A stretch of 64,000 nucleotides of DNA, from contig NZ_JQMJ01000004.1 of assembly GCF_000744655.1 (NCBI RefSeq), positions 2,480,001-2,544,000 of the forward strand, in the 5' to 3' direction. The notes under the pieces are model-generated. The model did no database searches. It saw only the letters and a list, made by a program, of their open reading frames with translations, and was not told where the DNA came from. The stretch comes from Streptacidiphilus rugosus AM-16. Its GTDB lineage: Bacteria > Actinomycetota > Actinomycetes > Streptomycetales > Streptomycetaceae. Below are positions 57,102-64,000 of the stretch, piece after piece. How positions within the stretch are numbered: position 1 is the stretch's first letter; the number at the start of each line of letters is the position of its first letter. Position numbers and translations under genes: made by a program.

Positions 57102-57683
57102 ATGGGTTTCCTGGACGCCCTTCTGGGCCGGACCAAGCCGGTCAAGCCCGATCTGGACCAGCTCTTCGGCCTCCCCTCGGCCGCCATCACCCTGGAGGCC
57201 GCCGCGGGCTTCAAGCCCACCGGCGTCGGCTCGGTCTGCTTCGCCGCGGCCGAGGGCGGTGCGTTCGCCACGGTCCAGCAGGACGTCCAGGCGCTCCTGG
57301 ACGCCGACACCGGACGCGGCGGCCAACCGGTCGAGCTGACCCCGCGCGACGCGTACGGCTACACCTGGCTCACCTCGCGTCAGGACCCGGAGGACATCGT
57401 CTCCCTGGTCAACGACGTCCACGCGGTCAACTCCGCCCTGGAGTCCCAGGGCTTCGGCCCGCAACTGCTCTGCTCGCTGGTCAACTTCGCCGACGCGCAG
57501 GGCCGCAGGTTCGCCCTGGTCTACCTCTACAAGCGGGGCTCCTTCTACCCCTTCGCCCCGCTGCCGGGCGAGAAGCGGGACAACCCGCTGGAGCTGCAGA
57601 TCAAGGCGATGCTCGGCAACGACCTGCGACTGGAGCAGGATCTGACCCGCTGGTTCCCGGTCTGGGGCGCGCCCGGTCTGTAA
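57102..57683 (+). CDS. pspAB: PspA-associated protein PspAB
   Basis: A 193-residue cytoplasmic protein recognised as PspAB, which in actinobacteria accompanies phage-shock/PspA and HtpX genes. Features: GFLDALLGRTKPVKPDLDQLFGLPSAAITLEAAAGFKPTG at the N-terminus and a C-terminal YLYKRGSFYPFAPLPGEKRDNPLELQIKAML. The ATG at 57102 is preferred to an upstream ATG at 57018, which lies inside the tandem repeat. Presumed role is membrane-stress response alongside HtpX. Confidence 0.88.
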   Translation: MGFLDALLGRTKPVKPDLDQLFGLPSAAITLEAAAGFKPTGVGSVCFAAAEGGAFATVQQDVQALLDADTGRGGQPVELTPRDAYGYTWLTSRQDPEDIVSLVNDVHAVNSALESQGFGPQLLCSLVNFADAQGRRFALVYLYKRGSFYPFAPLPGEKRDNPLELQIKAMLGNDLRLEQDLTRWFPVWGAPGL

Positions 57684-57693
57684 TGATCGGTCG

Positions 57694-58530
57694 GTGAGCC
57701 GATACGACCCCCGTGGACTGACCGACCTGACGCCGCCGTGGAAGCAGCCCTCCACGGTGCCCGAACTGCCCGCCGAGCGGGACCTGGTGGTCGAGGAGGC
57801 GTCGACCGGCTTCTGCGGCGCGGTGATCCGCTGCGAGAAGACCGCCGAGGGCTTCACCGTCACGCTGGAGGACCGGCACGGCAAGCTCCGGGTCTTCCCG
57901 CTCGTCCCGCGCGGCTTCCTGGTCGACGGTCGGCCGGTGACCCTGGTGCGCCCGCAGCCGGGCGGCCCGTCGAGGCCGCAGGGCCCCTCCCGGACGGCCT
58001 CCGGCTCCGTGGCGGTGGCCGGCACGAAGGCGCGCGTCGCACTGCCGAGCCGGATCTACGTCGAGGGCCGCCACGACGCCGAACTGGTCGAACGGGTCTG
58101 GGGCGACGACCTGCGGATCGAGGGCGTGGTCGTCGAGTACCTGGAGGGCATCGACGACCTCCCGGCGATCGTGGCCGAGTTCGGGCCGGAACCCGGACGT
58201 CGGCTCGGCGTGCTGGTGGACCACCTGGTGCCCGGCTCGAAGGAGTCCCGCATCGCGGCACAGGTCACCGGCGCGCACGTGCTGGTCGTCGGCCACCCGT
58301 TCATCGACATCTGGGCGGCCGTCAAACCCGCCGCCGTGGGCATCCCGGCCTGGCCGGACGTGCCGCGCGGCGAGGACTGGAAGACGGGCGTCTGCGCCCG
58401 CCTGGGATGGCCGCTGGACACCCCGGAGGCGTGGCGCCGCATCCGCGGCTCGGTCCGCTCCTACAAGGACCTCGACCCGGCCCTGCTCGGCCGGGTCGAG
58501 GAACTGATCGACTTCGTCACCGCACCGTGA
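57694..58530 (+). CDS. DUF3097 family protein
   Basis: A 278-residue actinobacterial core protein. It has an N-terminal beta-rich part (LTPPWKQPSTVPELPAERDLVVEEASTGFCGAVIRCEKTAEGFTVTLEDRHGKLRVFPL) and a C-terminal part containing YVEGRHDAELVERVWGDDLRIEGVVVEYLEG and GVLVDHLVPGSKE. The latter has the acidic spacing of a Toprim-like nucleotidyl-transfer domain, which is only suggestive. The GTG at 57694 lies 10 bp behind pspAB. Function unknown. Confidence 0.85.
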   Translation: MSRYDPRGLTDLTPPWKQPSTVPELPAERDLVVEEASTGFCGAVIRCEKTAEGFTVTLEDRHGKLRVFPLVPRGFLVDGRPVTLVRPQPGGPSRPQGPSRTASGSVAVAGTKARVALPSRIYVEGRHDAELVERVWGDDLRIEGVVVEYLEGIDDLPAIVAEFGPEPGRRLGVLVDHLVPGSKESRIAAQVTGAHVLVVGHPFIDIWAAVKPAAVGIPAWPDVPRGEDWKTGVCARLGWPLDTPEAWRRIRGSVRSYKDLDPALLGRVEELIDFVTAP

Positions 58531-58599
58531 GACGCACCACCCTGAGACGTACTGCCCTGGGACTCGTCGCCCTGAGACTCGTCGCCCCGGGACGCAGCG
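58525..58599 (+). repeat. 15-bp tandem repeat at the DUF3097 3' end
   Basis: Five 15-bp units of the form CCCTGAGACTCGTCG begin at 58525, 58540, 58555, 58570 and 58585. The first unit contains the DUF3097 stop codon. The array fills the gap before the convergent pectinase gene, where a terminator would be expected. Confidence 0.75.
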
Positions 58600-58605
58600 G
58601 GTGGG

Positions 58606-61155
58606 TCACAGCGCGGGGTAGGCCGGGAACGAGCAGCTGAACGTGTCCGGGGTGCCGTTCACCGACGTGACGCCGACACCCGTGCCCGCGGGCACGAGGT
58701 TGTCGGCGTAGCGGGTGATCGCCGCGTAGGCGGCGGTGTCGGCGGTGGCGTCCACCGAGACGTTCCAGAGCGCCAGCCCCAGCGGGTGGCTCGCGTTCAG
58801 TCCGACGAAGGTCGACTTGGCCCCGCTCTGCGACGCCGTCGCCCGGAAGCCGTCGACGATGATCCGGGTGAAGAACGGGACGCCGGAGCCGCTGCCGTTC
58901 GAGTAGTGGGTGTCGAACACCATCGGCGCGCGGACGGCGGTGACGCAGGTGTTCAGGTAGGTCACGTCGCTGACCGTGCCGCCGTTGGCCGGCGAGGACT
59001 TGATCCGGATCCCGGTGCTGCTGCCGCTGACGTTGCCGAGGCTGTCGACGCCGGTGACAGTGTTGTTCCTGACCAGGACGTTGCTGACGCCGCCGTTGGT
59101 CTCGCTTCCGATGGAGATGCCGTGGGTGCCGTAGAAGTGGCTGTTCTCGACGGTGATGTCGCGGGTCGCGGCACCGCCCTTGACGGCGATGCCGTCGTCG
59201 CCGGTCATGATGTAGCTGTCGTTGACGGTGACGTTCGTCGCGCCGCCCGGGTCGATGCCGTCGGTGTTGCGGGCGGTGTCCGGGGTCTTGATGCGCACGC
59301 CCCAGGCGGTGAAGCCGGTGCCGCCCTGGTAGACCACGTGGAAGTTCGGCGAGTTGAGCATGTCCAGGTGGTAGAGGGTGAAGTTGTCGGAGTCGACGGC
59401 CTGGATCAGCCGCGGGTTGTTCTGGTTCTCGCCCGCCTTCTGGGCCGCGGTGGCCAACCCCCACCAGGTGGTGCCGCCGCCGAGGATCGTCTGGTCGCCA
59501 CGCCCGTCGATCCTGCCCTGCGCACCGGAGGCGGCGCGCACCGACTCGATGCCCGCGTCGGCCCCGGCCACGGTGATCAGGGGCTTGCAGCCGCCCTCGT
59601 GCGAGCTGAGCGTGCCGCAGGTCGGCTTGCCGCTCACCTGGTAGTTCACCGGGTTGCGGGAGGCGAAAAGGGTGACGCCCGAGTCGAGCAGCAGCACCTC
59701 GCCCCGGTGCACGGTCAACGGACCGCTGAGGAAGGCGTTGTGAGCGGCGTCCGCGGCGGAGAGCCGGACTGCCACGGTGGCCGAACCGGACTGGGTGCAC
59801 GCGTCCAGGGCCCGCTGCAGGCGGGCCGTGTCCGGCGGGCTGCTCTCGGCGGCGGAGCCTGCCGTGCGCCCGGGCATGGCGAGCTGGGCCGGGACGGTCG
59901 CACAGACGGTGGCGGGCACGACAGGCTCGGAGACCTTGCGCGCGTCACCCGTTGCGCTGCCGACGGGGGCTGTCGTGGTGCCGGACGTCGTGGCACCGAC
60001 CGAGGTGGGGTTCCAGCCGTCGGTGCCCGCGAGGTAGGTCCTGGCGGTGTACTTCGCCGCCCGGGCCGCGCTCAACTGGGGACTGTTAGCGCTCACACCA
60101 CCGTTGGCGGCACTGAGCTTCGCGCCCGTCCCGGTGTTCGCATAGGAGTCGAAGCGCGCCGACTGCCACGGGTATCCGCCCATGGCGGTCCACGGCGTCG
60201 CACCCTTGACCGCAGCCGGGAGGACGGTGTTCCGCACCACCACCTGGGCGACCGCGGTCGAGGTCGGGTGCCAGGGACGGCCGAGGTAGTAGGTCCGGGC
60301 CTTCGCCGAGCTGGTCACGGTGCTGTCCGTGATCAGGAAGCCGTACGCCCTGCTCGCCTCGGTGTTGGCCGCGGTCAGGAAGCCGTTCAGGCCGTCCGCC
60401 GGCGCGCCGTCGTCCAGCGCGTCGATCGTCGCGTGGTCGAAGACCGCGGTGGCGTTGCCGAAGAGGAAGTCGACGTCGCCGCTCACCAAGACCGAGCGGA
60501 AGTACTGCCGGGTCTGCGCGGTCGGCGTGGGGGACCAGGCGAGCAGCGTGTCCTGGTGGCCGAGGAACCGGTCGTTCAGGTAGACCTGCCGGTCGCCCTC
60601 CGCGTTCAGAGCCACCGCCTGACCGCCCTTGACGCCCGGATGTGAGGCCTTGGAGAAGGAGTTGACAATGGTGAGGTTCTTCACCGTCATCCCGGCCGCG
60701 GCAAAGGTCGCGGTCGCGCTGCCCATGGTGCCGTAGGGGGAGCCGTCCGGCCTGCTCAGTCCGGCGGCGTTGCCGTAGGTGATCACGACGTCGGCCGGGT
60801 TGCCGGTCGCGCCCACCAGACTCAGCCCGGTCCTGGTCGCCGGAACGGAGACCGTCTCGTGGTAAGTCCCCTTCGCGACGACGATCGTGTCGCCCGCTGC
60901 GGCGGCGTCCACCGCCGCCTGCACGGTGCGGAACTGGGCGCCCCCGCCCGCCGCGACCGTCAGCGTGCGCGCGCTGCGGGCGCCGTGGGTGCCGTGGGTG
61001 CCGTGGGTGGCCGCGTCGGACGTGCTGCTGGCGGAGGCGAGCAGCGGTATCGCCGCCAGGCCGCCGCCTGCGATGGCCACGGCCGCGACGACGGCGGGGA
61101 CGCGCCGCGCGAGGCGGGAACGGCGATGGGTGGGGAGTGGAGGGGTCGGTGACAC
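58606..61155 (-). CDS. Secreted pectinesterase-polygalacturonase fusion (CE8-GH28)
   Basis: A two-activity pectin-degrading enzyme, 849 residues. A signal peptide lies in residues 1-45 (RRSRLARRVP, then a hydrophobic core). The CE8 pectin methylesterase domain (about 60-370) has GQAVALN, QVYLNDRFLGHQDTLLA, catalytic GDVDFLFGNATAVFD and YYLGRPWHP. A Ser/Thr/Gly linker (about 390-420) leads to the GH28 right-handed helix (about 430-849), with NTDGIDPG, GDDGIAVKGG, GTHGISIGSE and RIKSS, the standard catalytic motifs. The GTG at 61155 has AGAGGA 8 nt upstream. De-esterification followed by cleavage in one chain is efficient on methylated pectin. Confidence 0.9.
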   Translation of the reverse strand: MSPTPPLPTHRRSRLARRVPAVVAAVAIAGGGLAAIPLLASASSTSDAATHGTHGTHGARSARTLTVAAGGGAQFRTVQAAVDAAAAGDTIVVAKGTYHETVSVPATRTGLSLVGATGNPADVVITYGNAAGLSRPDGSPYGTMGSATATFAAAGMTVKNLTIVNSFSKASHPGVKGGQAVALNAEGDRQVYLNDRFLGHQDTLLAWSPTPTAQTRQYFRSVLVSGDVDFLFGNATAVFDHATIDALDDGAPADGLNGFLTAANTEASRAYGFLITDSTVTSSAKARTYYLGRPWHPTSTAVAQVVVRNTVLPAAVKGATPWTAMGGYPWQSARFDSYANTGTGAKLSAANGGVSANSPQLSAARAAKYTARTYLAGTDGWNPTSVGATTSGTTTAPVGSATGDARKVSEPVVPATVCATVPAQLAMPGRTAGSAAESSPPDTARLQRALDACTQSGSATVAVRLSAADAAHNAFLSGPLTVHRGEVLLLDSGVTLFASRNPVNYQVSGKPTCGTLSSHEGGCKPLITVAGADAGIESVRAASGAQGRIDGRGDQTILGGGTTWWGLATAAQKAGENQNNPRLIQAVDSDNFTLYHLDMLNSPNFHVVYQGGTGFTAWGVRIKTPDTARNTDGIDPGGATNVTVNDSYIMTGDDGIAVKGGAATRDITVENSHFYGTHGISIGSETNGGVSNVLVRNNTVTGVDSLGNVSGSSTGIRIKSSPANGGTVSDVTYLNTCVTAVRAPMVFDTHYSNGSGSGVPFFTRIIVDGFRATASQSGAKSTFVGLNASHPLGLALWNVSVDATADTAAYAAITRYADNLVPAGTGVGVTSVNGTPDTFSCSFPAYPAL

Positions 61156-61297
61156 GCGGTCAGTCCTCTGCTTCCGGTGGTGCTTCTCGGACGGTTTCCC
61201 CTCTGAGTGGTCCGGGAGACGGGAAAGGTTGCCCGTGCGGAGAGAACTTTTCCGGAGGTCGGCCGCCCGCGGTCGGCGTCCGCTCCCGCTGGTTCTG

Positions 61298-62358
61298 CTA
61301 CCTCGCCGCCACGGGGTAGAAGTTCCCGTAGACGAGCGCCTGGTCGCCGTGGCCGGTCGCGGTGGCCCGGTAGTCGTCCTGTCCGGCGTCGCGGCCTCCG
61401 GCGGCGTGGTCGTACTGGCCGGCGAAGGTGTAGGTCCCCGGCGCGAGGGTGACCCCGGACCTGAGGGTCCATTCGTAGACCAGGAACCCACCCTGGCGGG
61501 TCACGGTGACGACCAGGCTCGGCGAAGACACGGTGGACCACGTCCCGGTGCTCTCCACCCCCGGTGTCAGCGCGACGCGCAGGCGGACGTCGAGCGCACC
61601 GAGGCTGAACGCGCTCTTCAGAGTCACGTCGCTCTGGGCCCAATTCGTGTTGCTGTTCGGGTCGACGGAGCCGTCCGACCAGAGGAAGCCCTGCTGGACC
61701 CTGGTTCCTGTTGGCGAGGCGCCGGCCGGCGAGGCGGCCGGCGCGGAACCCGTAGGGGACGGGGCACCCGCTCCGCCCGCCACGGTGCTCCCCGAGGCCG
61801 CGGCCGACGGACCGGCGCTGCGCCCCCGCCCGCGGTACCGCCCGGCCCGGACGGAACGGTCGACGAGGCCGTAGGGCGGGGCACGCTGGTCGCGGAGCCG
61901 ATGTCGGTCGAACCGCCGGGTTCGGTCCGCGAGGCGGGACCGGGGCCGACGTACCGGCCTACGGCCGCCCACGTGCCCGCCACACTGGCCGCCAGAAGCA
62001 GCACCGAGACGACCCCGAGCCCCGCCACCCGCACCAGGCGACGCGCCGGACGTGCGGCCCGTGCGGCCCGCGCGGCCCGCGCGGGTCGTACGGCCCGCAC
62101 GCGCCCGTGCTCGACGGCACGTTCGGCGTCTCGCCGGGCGGCGATCCTGACCAGCATCGCCTCCCGGTCGGGGCGGTGCCGTGCCGCCTCCTCGTGCAGG
62201 GCGTCGCGGAGTCGGCCTTCGTCGCCGAGGGTTTCGTGGTGCAGGGTCTCGTGATGCGGGGTTTCGTGGGGCGGGGTCCCGTGGTGCGGGGTTTCATCGT
62301 GCGGGGTCCCCTGGTACCGCGTCCGGTCGTCGCGCCGGGCCTCGCGTCCGTGTTCCAT
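61298..62358 (-). pseudogene. Sigma-factor-coupled membrane protein with extracellular beta domain; apparent 1-nt frameshift
   Basis: The ATG at 62358-62356 overlaps the sigma-factor stop (TGATG) with GGAGGG 6 nt upstream. The N-terminal cytoplasmic part has an unusual His/Thr/Pro repeat (TPHHETLHHETL) and a helical segment. A single membrane helix follows (LVRVAGLGVVSVLLLAASVA), then a Pro/Ser/Thr linker. Near 61823-61833, at a run of five Cs (plus strand), the frame is lost. One added base would restore an extracytoplasmic beta-rich domain (FLWSDGSVDPNSNTNWAQSD to the stop at 61298). The position suggests an anti-sigma factor or substrate sensor. The frameshift may be real or a sequencing error. 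Confidence 0.65.
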
Positions 62359-62906
62359 CAACGTCCCTCCCCCGCCTGACGCGCCGACACCAACCACGCC
62401 TCCGGACGGCGTCCGCCGAGGAGCTCCGCGAGCTGCGCCGCTCCGCGCGACGTCTGGCTCTTCACGGTGCCCACGCTGATCCCCAGGGCCTGCGCGGTCT
62501 CCCGTTCGGAAAGGTCGAAGGCAAAGCGTAGGACGACGCAGGCCCGACGGCGGTGCGGGAGCCTCCGCAGTGCGCTGCGGACGTCCACGACGGCGGGTAT
62601 GTCGGTCGTGTGAGCGTTCTCACGCCACAGCGTGCTCCAGCCGCGCAGGCCATTGCGCTCCCGCCCCAGACGGCGCGCCCGGTTCCGGCAGAGGTTCGCG
62701 AGCACACCGCGCGCGTAGGCCGCCGGGGAGTCGGCGGCGCAGACCCGGTCCCAGTGACGCCAGACCTCCAGCAGCGCGTCGGCGGCGAGGTCGTCCGCCG
62801 CGTCGGGCTCACCGGTGAGCAGGTAGGCAAGGCGCGAGAGCTCGGCGTGATGCCGCTCAAAGAAGGCCTGGTACGCGCTCTCGGCCGCGCCGTCCCGCAG
62901 AACCAC
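62358..62906 (-). CDS. SigE-family (TIGR02983-type) ECF sigma factor
   Basis: A 182-residue sigma factor with region 2 (AFFERHHAELSRLAYLLTGEPDAADDLAADALLEVWRHWDRV) and region 4 (LRRLPHRRRACVVLRFAFDLSERETAQALGISVGTVKSQTSRGAAQL). These are the features of the actinobacterial 'SigE family', not the S. coelicolor cell-envelope SigE itself. The GTG at 62906 has GGGAGG 6 nt upstream. It overlaps the membrane-protein gene by one base, so the pair is co-translated and likely forms a sigma/anti-sigma module. A CGGACGG/CCGTCCG hairpin lies in its leader at 62933-62949. Confidence 0.9.
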   Translation of the reverse strand: MVLRDGAAESAYQAFFERHHAELSRLAYLLTGEPDAADDLAADALLEVWRHWDRVCAADSPAAYARGVLANLCRNRARRLGRERNGLRGWSTLWRENAHTTDIPAVVDVRSALRRLPHRRRACVVLRFAFDLSERETAQALGISVGTVKSQTSRGAAQLAELLGGRRPEAWLVSARQAGEGR

Positions 62907-63048
62907 CCGAACCCTCCCCCGAGCCCGTCCGCCGGACGGATGCCGTCCGACCGCCATGGAAGCCGCGAGCCTACCAATGCAACCTGACCGCAACGGCGCT
63001 GGCGGCATGTCGACGTGCCGGGACGGGCGGCTGAACGTGCTCGGCGCG

Positions 63049-63660
63049 TCAGAGCGACTCGGGATCGGCCGCGAGGGACTCCCAGTAGTCGACGTAGGCC
63101 TGCTCATGGGCAACCGCCAACCGGAGGATGCGCGCGCGGGAGAGCCGGCGCGCCTCGTCGGTCGGATCGATGTCCGCACGGAACGACTGGTAGAGCTCCA
63201 GCCACCTGCGATGCTGCGCGGCCCGCGCCTTCGCCAACGCGACCACGTCGGCCGGGTCGCCCAGGTCGGCGAAGAACAGTTTGAGCTGCGCCGGATCGCG
63301 GGTCTCCGGCTCCGGGGCCTGCGGATCGCCCAGCCAGCGTTCGAGCGCCGCGCGCCCCGCCCCGGTGAGGTGGAAGACCCGTCGACGGCGGCCCTCGGTC
63401 TCCGTCTCCTCACGGAGCAGCCCGAGCTCCGCCAGCCGGGGCGGAATCCGGTACAGCTGCGCATGCGGGATCGGCCAGAAGTACTGAACGCTCTCCTCCA
63501 CGCGCGCCTTGAGCTCGTAGGGCGTCATCGCCCCATGCCGCGCGATGAGCCCCAGGACGACGTAGCCGGACGGGCTGCACCCGCCGTCCCCCCCGCCCTC
63601 TGCCGCCTGCGCCGAGCCTGATTCCTTCGGTTCCGCCTGTTCTGCCTGCTCTGCCGCCAT
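63049..63660 (-). CDS. PadR-family transcriptional regulator
   Basis: A 203-residue repressor. A Glu/Gly-rich tail (1-28) precedes the PadR winged helix (GYVVLGLIARHGAMTPYELKARVEESVQYFWPIPHAQLYRIPPRLAELGLL, then REETETEGRRRRVFHLT). The C-terminal Vir_C-type helical dimerisation domain runs from about residue 110 to the end. The ATG at 63660 has AGGAGG 10 nt upstream. Divergent from the gene at 63795, with repeated operator-like sequences between; that gene is the likely target. Confidence 0.92.
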   Translation of the reverse strand: MAAEQAEQAEPKESGSAQAAEGGGDGGCSPSGYVVLGLIARHGAMTPYELKARVEESVQYFWPIPHAQLYRIPPRLAELGLLREETETEGRRRRVFHLTGAGRAALERWLGDPQAPEPETRDPAQLKLFFADLGDPADVVALAKARAAQHRRWLELYQSFRADIDPTDEARRLSRARILRLAVAHEQAYVDYWESLAADPESL

Positions 63661-63712
63661 GCCGCGCGCGCCTCCTCGTCTTCCCGTCGCCGGCCGTGAG
63701 GCCTTGCTCTCC

Positions 63713-63769
63713 TTGACACCGTATCAATGAGAGCATAGTGTCCATCTCATCGAGACCGTATCAATGAGA
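63713..63769 (+). promoter_or_regulatory. Promoter with duplicated PadR operator candidate
   Basis: TTGACA (63713-63718), 17 bp, TAGTGT (63736-63741) forms a near-consensus promoter directed at the gene at 63795. The 15-mer ACCGTATCAATGAGA occurs at 63718-63732, inside the spacer, and again at 63755-63769. Occupation by PadR would block the promoter. Confidence 0.6.
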
Positions 63770-63794
63770 CTATTGCTGAGCGAGAGAAGGTCCC

Positions 63795-64000
63795 ATGACG
63801 ACGTCCGCAGCGATCTCCACCGACTACGTCCATCCCGAACTCGCCTCCGTGCTGGCGACCATGCCCGAGCGTCCCGCCAACCCCTACGCCGACGTCCAAG
63901 GTCTGCGGGACAGCTTCAAGGCGTTGATGGCCCCGCTCGCGGCCATCACGGCCGAGGCGGTCCAGCGCGCCGAACTCACGATCACCGAGGCCACGTTGAC
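63795..64000 (+). CDS. Possible alpha/beta-hydrolase (esterase), N-terminal fragment
   Basis: Only the first 68 codons are in the window. The start (TDYVHPELASVLATMPE...DVQGLRDSFKALMAP) resembles the N-terminal cap region of hormone-sensitive-lipase-type alpha/beta hydrolases, which usually reads D-P-E-L-A..L, then R. No catalytic motif is visible yet. The ATG at 63795 has AAGG 4 nt upstream and lies behind a strong promoter with PadR-site candidates, so substrate-induced expression is likely. Confidence 0.5.
   Translation, partial: MTTSAAISTDYVHPELASVLATMPERPANPYADVQGLRDSFKALMAPLAAITAEAVQRAELTITEATL

Overview
The window is about 64 kb of very GC-rich actinobacterial chromosome. GTG starts are frequent, third codon positions are strongly G/C, and hallmark genes include Zur, RecO with a zinc ribbon, a tricorn-type protease, HrcA/CIRCE, HtpX-PspAB and DUF3097. 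The order glyS - zur - uppS - recO - TerB-like - leuA - era - deaminase-like - CorC - ybeY - phoH - HIT - tricorn - rsmE - dnaJ - hrcA matches the chromosomal core of Streptomycetaceae (Streptomyces, Kitasatospora, Streptacidiphilus). The genus cannot be fixed from the sequence alone. No rRNA, tRNA, CRISPR array, transposase or phage gene was seen.

Region by region. 1-9.3 kb: partial FAD oxidoreductase, dGTPase, secreted trypsin-like protease, membrane-anchored esterase, PAC2 protein, GNAT acetyltransferase, a lipoprotein and a secreted HExxE protein. 9.3-21.3 kb: ppdK with a hairpin-rich 3' region, a DUF6082-like membrane protein, dusB, a divergent MmyB-type regulator/MFS exporter pair, a NADAR protein, and a histidine kinase - response regulator - DUF4097 operon. 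21.4-28.4 kb: glyS, zur, uppS, recO, a TerB-like protein and leuA, the last preceded by a leucine-codon leader peptide and an attenuator hairpin. 28.5-34.7 kb: an emfourin-like protein and a carbohydrate cassette (GH3 glucosidase, alpha/beta hydrolase, MFS permease, divergent LacI regulator with palindromic operators). 34.7-47.5 kb: era to the HIT gene, interrupted by a block holding an LLM oxidoreductase, two M20 amidohydrolase paralogues, an MFS transporter and a double-unit AsnC regulator. 47.5-58.5 kb: tricorn protease, YdeI-like protein, SigJ-type sigma factor, rsmE, dnaJ, hrcA with CIRCE, htpX, pspAB and DUF3097. 58.6-64 kb: a secreted pectinesterase-polygalacturonase fusion, a sigma factor coupled to a frameshifted membrane protein, and a PadR regulator divergent from a partial esterase-like gene.

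The most interesting points are: (1) a 399-bp perfectly identical tract shared in register by the two M20 genes, indicating recent gene conversion; (2) two Zur-box-like sequences 22 bp apart that now sit in front of a coupled 75-codon ORF and zur, with no zinc ABC transporter genes present; (3) the leuA leader peptide with four consecutive leucine codons; (4) an RsgI-like arrangement of sigma factor and surface protein next to a two-activity pectinase; (5) a cytidine-deaminase-fold protein lacking the zinc/catalytic residues; (6) three copies of a dispersed inverted repeat, one carrying a compensatory base-pair change. All function calls come from reading motifs and recalling families; no database search was run.
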